Source: a bacterium (GTDB lineage: Bacteria > Hinthialibacterota > Hinthialibacteria > Hinthialibacterales > Hinthialibacteraceae). Taken from it: a stretch of DNA of 64,000 nucleotides. The notes beneath the pieces were generated by a model. That model was given only the letters and a program-made list of their open reading frames with translations. It was not told the origin of the DNA and did no database searches. Within the stretch, counting starts at the first letter, position 1, and every line of letters begins with the position of its first letter. Location of the stretch: the NCBI GenBank assembly GCA_016125385.1, contig WGLV01000022.1:1-64000 (forward strand). Direction: 5' to 3'. Shown one piece after another: positions 60,396-64,000 of this stretch. The translations under genes and the position numbers were made by a program.

Positions 60396-62186
60396 GTGAA
60401 CAACGTTTTCTTACTATCTGTAATCGCCCTGACCATCGCATTCGCGGGCTGTGGACAAAACAATCAGGCCGAGCCCGACGCGCCCCGGCCCGAGGCCTAC
60501 GCGAACGCCGCCACAATGCCTGAAGAAACACCGCCATCCTCCGCCGCGGTGAGCTTTGTGGATGTTACCCAACAGGCGGGCGTCGATTTCATCCATCAGA
60601 ACGGCTACTCCGGACACAAGTACATGCCGGAGACGATGGGATCGGGCGGCGGCTTTTTTGATTACGACAATGACGGCGATCTCGATCTGTTTCTGGTGAA
60701 CGCTCGCTGGTTTGACGACGATCACAAAAACGAGGCTCCCTCGTATTGCGCGCTGTACCGCAATGAAGGCGATTGGCGCTTCACCGACGTGACCGAGGCG
60801 GCGGGCCTGAAAGTCTCGCTGTATGGCATGGGCTGCGCGATGGCCGACGTCGACGCCGACGGCGATGAAGACCTGATGCTCACCGCCGCCATTGACGGTC
60901 AGCGCTTCTATCGCAACAACGGCGATGGAACCTTCACCGACGCTACGGAAGAAGCGGGCCTGACCGCTCCCCAATGGACTGACCCTGAGGGACGCGAACA
61001 CAACTACTGGTCGACCAGCGCTGCGTTTTTCGATTACGACCGCGATGGCTGGCTCGACCTGATCGTGTGCAATTACATTCAGTGGTCGGTGGAAAACGAC
61101 ATCTATACCACCCGGGTGGGCATGGGCAAATCGTTCACCGTGCCCACGCTGTATAAGGGATTGACGCCGCTGCTCTACAAGAATGAAAACGGCCGCTTTC
61201 GAGATGTGACGCATGAAGCGGGCGTCTTCAACCCCGATGGAAAATCGCTCGGCGTCGCCGTGGCTGATTACAATCAGGACGGCTGGCTCGACTTCGCCAT
61301 TGCCAATGATTCGGTCCCGAACTTTCTGTATATCAACAACGCTCGCGGCGGGTTCAGCGATTCGGCGCTCGCGGCGGGCCTCGCCTTCGATGAAAACGGC
61401 CGCGCACGCGCCGGCATGGGCATCGACGCCGCTCCCGCGCTGGACGGCCGCTGGTCGATCGCCATTGGAAACTTCAGCCATGAACCGATTTCGTTCTATA
61501 CCAAAACCGATGAACTGTTTTTCGTCGACAAGGCCGGTTCGGCGCGCATCAGCCGCCCCAGCCTGTTGCCTTTGACCTTCGGGTTGACGTTTTTTGATTA
61601 CGATCTCGACGGCTGGCTCGATATGGCCGTCGCCAACGGTCACATAGAACCGGATATCAATAAGGTCGAAACCAACGTCACCTTCAAACAGCCGCCTCAA
61701 CTCTTTCACAACCAGGGTGGAAATCACTATGAAGACGCCACTGAATCGGCGGGCCCTGACTTTTCCAGCCCGATGGTGGCGCGTGGGTTGGCTTATGGAG
61801 ACCTCGATCGTGACGGCGACCTCGACCTGTTGATCACCGCCTGCGGCGAGCGGCCCCGGCTCCTGCGTAACGATATGAGCGCCGGCGCGGCGAATTTCAT
61901 CCGGATTCGCCTGCAAGGCGGCAAGACCAACCCGATGGCGGTGGGCGCCGAGGCGACCCTTCGCGCGGGGGGGCGAGAAATCCCGCGCATGATTCGAACC
62001 GGCTCATCCTATCTGAGCCAGAGCGAGTTGACGCTGACGTTTGGCCTGGGCGATGCACAAGCCATCGAAGCGCTGTCCATCCTCTGGCCCGATGGTTCGA
62101 GCCAGGAACTGAGTCAGGAAGAACTCGCCTCACTGAAGATCAATGAAGACAACGTCGTGACGAAACGCATCGACGTGGCGATGTAA
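60396..62186 (+). CDS. FG-GAP/ASPIC-UnbV (CRTAC1-like) lipoprotein
   Basis: 596 residues from a GTG at 60396 (GGAG ten bases upstream). Lipobox IAFAGC (Cys near 19). At least six FG-GAP Ca2+ loops of the D-x-D-x-D-G-x-x-D type: FFDYDNDGDLDLFLVN, MADVDADGDEDLMLTAA, FFDYDRDGWLDLIVCNY, VADYNQDGWLDFAIAND, FFDYDLDGWLDMAVANG and YGDLDRDGDLDLLITA. The C-terminal ASPIC/UnbV domain spans ~500-590 (FIRIRLQGGKTNPMAVGAEA, TFGLGDAQAIEALSILWPDG). An integrin-like propeller at the cell surface; probably binds a polymer or the cytochrome encoded just upstream. Confidence 0.88.
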   Translation: MNNVFLLSVIALTIAFAGCGQNNQAEPDAPRPEAYANAATMPEETPPSSAAVSFVDVTQQAGVDFIHQNGYSGHKYMPETMGSGGGFFDYDNDGDLDLFLVNARWFDDDHKNEAPSYCALYRNEGDWRFTDVTEAAGLKVSLYGMGCAMADVDADGDEDLMLTAAIDGQRFYRNNGDGTFTDATEEAGLTAPQWTDPEGREHNYWSTSAAFFDYDRDGWLDLIVCNYIQWSVENDIYTTRVGMGKSFTVPTLYKGLTPLLYKNENGRFRDVTHEAGVFNPDGKSLGVAVADYNQDGWLDFAIANDSVPNFLYINNARGGFSDSALAAGLAFDENGRARAGMGIDAAPALDGRWSIAIGNFSHEPISFYTKTDELFFVDKAGSARISRPSLLPLTFGLTFFDYDLDGWLDMAVANGHIEPDINKVETNVTFKQPPQLFHNQGGNHYEDATESAGPDFSSPMVARGLAYGDLDRDGDLDLLITACGERPRLLRNDMSAGAANFIRIRLQGGKTNPMAVGAEATLRAGGREIPRMIRTGSSYLSQSELTLTFGLGDAQAIEALSILWPDGSSQELSQEELASLKINEDNVVTKRIDVAM

Positions 62187-62348
62187 GTGGTTGGATTTTT
62201 GCCTGTTCGTGATTACGAACGGTAAATCGGTCAAACTCTCCAGCATAAACGGCAATTTCCCCGCCTGAAACGATTCCCTTCGGGCGGGGAGCGGGTATAA
62301 TCCCCCTTCAATCGTTCGGCGCTACTCAAAAAATATAGATACAAAACA

Positions 62349-62392
62349 CTCCTTTCCCGTCTTCACCCGGAGACGGAGCGAGGAGCTTTTTA
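62349..62392 (+). promoter_or_regulatory. Leader hairpin/attenuator before nhaA
   Basis: CTCCT (62349-62353) can pair with AGGAG (62381-62385) and CCGTCT (62357-62362) with AGACGG (62371-62376), loop TCACCCGG, then TTTTT. This is a terminator-shaped structure ending only 25 bases before the nhaA ATG. It may be a transcription attenuator. The AGACGGAGCGAGGAGC text resembles leader RNA cores reported upstream of nhaA (nhaA-I/Li+ class), which I cannot confirm here. It could also be the terminator of the preceding operon. Confidence 0.45.
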
Positions 62393-62416
62393 TTCCGAAT
62401 TATATGGAGCAAAATC

Positions 62417-63712
62417 ATGACGACGCGAACCGGAAACGCCGCGGCGCTGTCGCCGTTTCAACAATTCGTCCGAAGCGAAAGTTTCGGCGGTTTTCTGCTG
62501 ATCGCCTCAGCCGCGCTTGCGATGATCGCGGCCAATTCCGCTTTGGGCCCGGCGTATTTTTCATGGAAAGAGACCTATTGCGGCCTTCAGTTCGGTGAAT
62601 GGGCGTTAAAAAAGCCGCTTGAACTGTGGGTGAATGACGGCCTGATGGCGTTGTTTTTTCTTCTGGTCGGCCTGGAGATCAAGCGTGAATTAATCTCGGG
62701 CGAGCTGTCGCGCCCGCGCGACGCGGCGCTGTCGGTTTTCGCGGCGCTGGGTGGAATGGTCGTGCCCGCGCTGATCTACACGGCGTTTAACTGGGGCGGC
62801 CCGGGGCTGCCGGGCTGGGGAATCCCGATGGCGACGGACATCGCGTTCGCGATCGGAGTTCTCTCGTTGGCCGGTTCACGCGCGCCGGTTTCTCTCAAGA
62901 TCTTTCTGACCGCGCTGGCCATCGTTGACGATCTGGGCGCGGTGGCGGTCATCGCGCTGTTCTATACCGAATCGCTTGCGATGGTGAAGCTGCTCCTCTC
63001 GGTCGCGATTCTGATATTCCCGTTTCTTTATGGCCGCATGGGGGGGACGCGCTTGTGGGTGTATCTGTTATTTGGCGCGGTGAGTTGGTATTTCATGCTC
63101 AAATCCGGCGTTCACGCCACCGTCGCGGGCGTATTTCTCGCGATGACGCTGCCCATCTCCCGCAAACTGGATGAACCCGCCGCCACGCGGAAACTTCGCC
63201 ATGCGCTCGATCGAAGCGATTTTGAAGAACGCGAAGCCGATTTTGAAGAGATCGAGCATGTGGTTGCTCAGGCGCAAAGTCCACTTCATCGCCTCGAACA
63301 CGCGCTGCATCCGCTATCCGCCTATTTCATCATGCCGGTGTTCGCCTTCATTAACGCCGGCGTCGCGCTCAACGCCGAAAGCCTGGGCGCCAATCCGATC
63401 ACGCTGGGCGCACTGTTCGGCCTGGTGTTCGGCAAGCCGCTGGGCGTTTTCGCGTTCGCCTGGCTTTCGGTGAAAGCGGGGCTTGCGGCATTGCCTTCCG
63501 GCGTCAACTGGAAACAGATCTTTTCCGTCGGCGTGCTGGCGGGAATCGGGTTTACCATGTCGTTCTTTATCGCGGGTTTGGGCTTTAAGGAGCCGTTAAT
63601 GCTCGATCAGGCCAAGATCGGGATTCTGGCGGCGTCGGTGATCGCGGCCGTGGCTGGGCTGGTTGGAATCTTCCTGACGGGTAAAGCGGCTCCTGAACAA
63701 CGCGAGGCGTGA
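62417..63712 (+). CDS. nhaA: Na+/H+ antiporter NhaA
   Basis: 431 residues (E. coli form 388). Eleven or twelve helices. NDGLMALFFLLVGLEIKREL, ATDIAFAIGVLSLAGSRAPV (the Asp133 region), FLTALAIVDDLGAVAVIALF (the Asp163-Asp164 pair) and GVNWKQIFSVGVLAGIGFTM are family signatures. It expels Na+ or Li+ in exchange for H+ under alkaline or salt stress. A charged insert (about 258-290, DRSDFEEREADFEEIEHVVA) lies on the cytoplasmic side, where E. coli has a shorter loop. Ribosome site GGAG eight bases before ATG. Confidence 0.95.
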   Translation: MTTRTGNAAALSPFQQFVRSESFGGFLLIASAALAMIAANSALGPAYFSWKETYCGLQFGEWALKKPLELWVNDGLMALFFLLVGLEIKRELISGELSRPRDAALSVFAALGGMVVPALIYTAFNWGGPGLPGWGIPMATDIAFAIGVLSLAGSRAPVSLKIFLTALAIVDDLGAVAVIALFYTESLAMVKLLLSVAILIFPFLYGRMGGTRLWVYLLFGAVSWYFMLKSGVHATVAGVFLAMTLPISRKLDEPAATRKLRHALDRSDFEEREADFEEIEHVVAQAQSPLHRLEHALHPLSAYFIMPVFAFINAGVALNAESLGANPITLGALFGLVFGKPLGVFAFAWLSVKAGLAALPSGVNWKQIFSVGVLAGIGFTMSFFIAGLGFKEPLMLDQAKIGILAASVIAAVAGLVGIFLTGKAAPEQREA

Positions 63713-63725
63713 CCGCCCTGGTTTT

Positions 63726-64000
63726 TCACGCTTTGAGCAACGCCTCAAACGCGACGTACATCAGCAACGCGCCGCCGGCGAACTCCATCGCTCGTCCATA
63801 CGCCTCGCGCAGCCGCCGCCCCAGATGCAGCCCGACGAGGGCCATCAGGCCGGCGGCCGCGCCGATGGTCAGGGCGGGGCGCCAGGGGCTGATTTCCGCG
63901 ACGGCCAGTACGACGCCCACCGCCAGCGCGTCGATGCTAACCGCCAGTGAGAGCGAAACCAGAAACCATCCGCGTGAAAGATCGCGCCGCGCGTCGCGCT
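63726..64000 (-). CDS. MntP-like manganese efflux protein (cut by right edge)
   Basis: The visible C-terminal 91 codons on the minus strand read LSLAVSIDALAVGVVLAVAE, then PALTIGAAAGLMALVGLHLG, RRLREAYGRAMEFAGGALLM and YVAFEALLKA. The S-x-D-A-x-A-V-G-V motif and the repeated G-x-x-LGRR are those of the MntP/DUF204 family of six-helix Mn2+ exporters. The first half, with the other D-A-F-A motif, lies outside the window. The start cannot be given. It converges with nhaA, 13 bases apart. Confidence 0.85.
   Translation of the reverse strand, partial: RDARRDLSRGWFLVSLSLAVSIDALAVGVVLAVAEISPWRPALTIGAAAGLMALVGLHLGRRLREAYGRAMEFAGGALLMYVAFEALLKA

Noticed and set aside
60414-61916. 500-codon minus-strand frame opposite the FG-GAP lipoprotein
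   Set aside because: Antisense shadow caused by biased codon use; the plus-strand protein has repeated Ca2+ loops and a lipobox.
62296-62301. TATAAT as the -10 box of an nhaA promoter
   Set aside because: No acceptable -35 hexamer lies 16-18 bases upstream; kept only as a possibility.

Overview
The window is a gene-dense bacterial chromosome segment of fairly high G+C. It encodes about 50 protein genes, one tRNA and a large non-coding tandem repeat. No single gene fixes the taxonomy. The gene content points to the Planctomycetes/PVC sphere or a neighbouring candidate phylum such as Sumerlaeota or Hydrogenedentota. The signs are two DUF1501 proteins, two DUF1549/DUF1553 proteins, planctomycete-type cytochrome c (PSCyt1) domains, an ASPIC/UnbV FG-GAP lipoprotein, a Tat-exported sulfatase and oxidoreductase, and a GspG-like pseudopilin. 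The cell envelope looks Gram-negative: an outer-membrane barrel, lipoproteins and MCE lipid transport. This assignment is inference.

Layout. 1-140: the 3' end of an ISL3-type transposase. 320-6950: barrel protein, membrane-anchored pyrophosphatase, Tat FAD oxidoreductase, an MNT nucleotidyltransferase with a broken HepT-like partner, an SGSH-like sulfatase and a 40-residue zinc-ribbon protein. 7233-12085: ParB-like protein, an AbrB/PIN toxin-antitoxin pair with a candidate operator, LysM-M23 peptidase, zinc alcohol dehydrogenase and a single-domain response regulator. 12162-17335 (minus strand): the translation/secretion operon ylxM-ffh-rpsP-khpA-rimM-trmD-SPOUT methyltransferase-rplS. 17452-24256: a formyltransferase-like/polysaccharide deacetylase fusion, then two divergently transcribed exported proteins built from the same roughly 50-residue LDGxGGxH repeat, and a small PH-like membrane protein.

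24390-34593: a glycoside-hydrolase-like protein, MCE transporter ATPase and MCE protein (no permease beside them), glycerate kinase overlapping trkA, a small YD-repeat membrane protein, two glycosyltransferases flanking tRNA-Thr(CGT), and recO. 34694-35099: three and a fraction tandem copies of a ~116-bp element with internal hairpins, closed by an intrinsic terminator. 35468-39999: UbiA prenyltransferase, an orphan OppC-type permease, a UVR-motif protein, folD and a TlpA-like lipoprotein.

40298-53188: a large plus-strand cluster of DUF1501, Ig/DUF1549/DUF1553, a di-haem-WD40-PPC giant, PSCyt1-DUF1549-DUF1553 and a second DUF1501. A secreted propeller-like protein follows. 54460-57291: GspG-like pseudopilin, bioB with its own promoter and a candidate operator, a degenerate pilin-like protein and a DUF4870 protein. 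57508-62186: a promoter driving a five-haem cytochrome/TPR membrane protein and, two bases on, an ASPIC/UnbV lipoprotein. 62349-63712: nhaA behind a terminator-like leader. The right edge cuts an MntP-like exporter.

The best candidates for undescribed biology are the tandem hairpin array at 34694-35099, the paired LDGxGGxH-repeat proteins at 19197-23602, and the surface-cytochrome cluster at 40298-53188 together with the haem/TPR and FG-GAP pair at 57508-62186.
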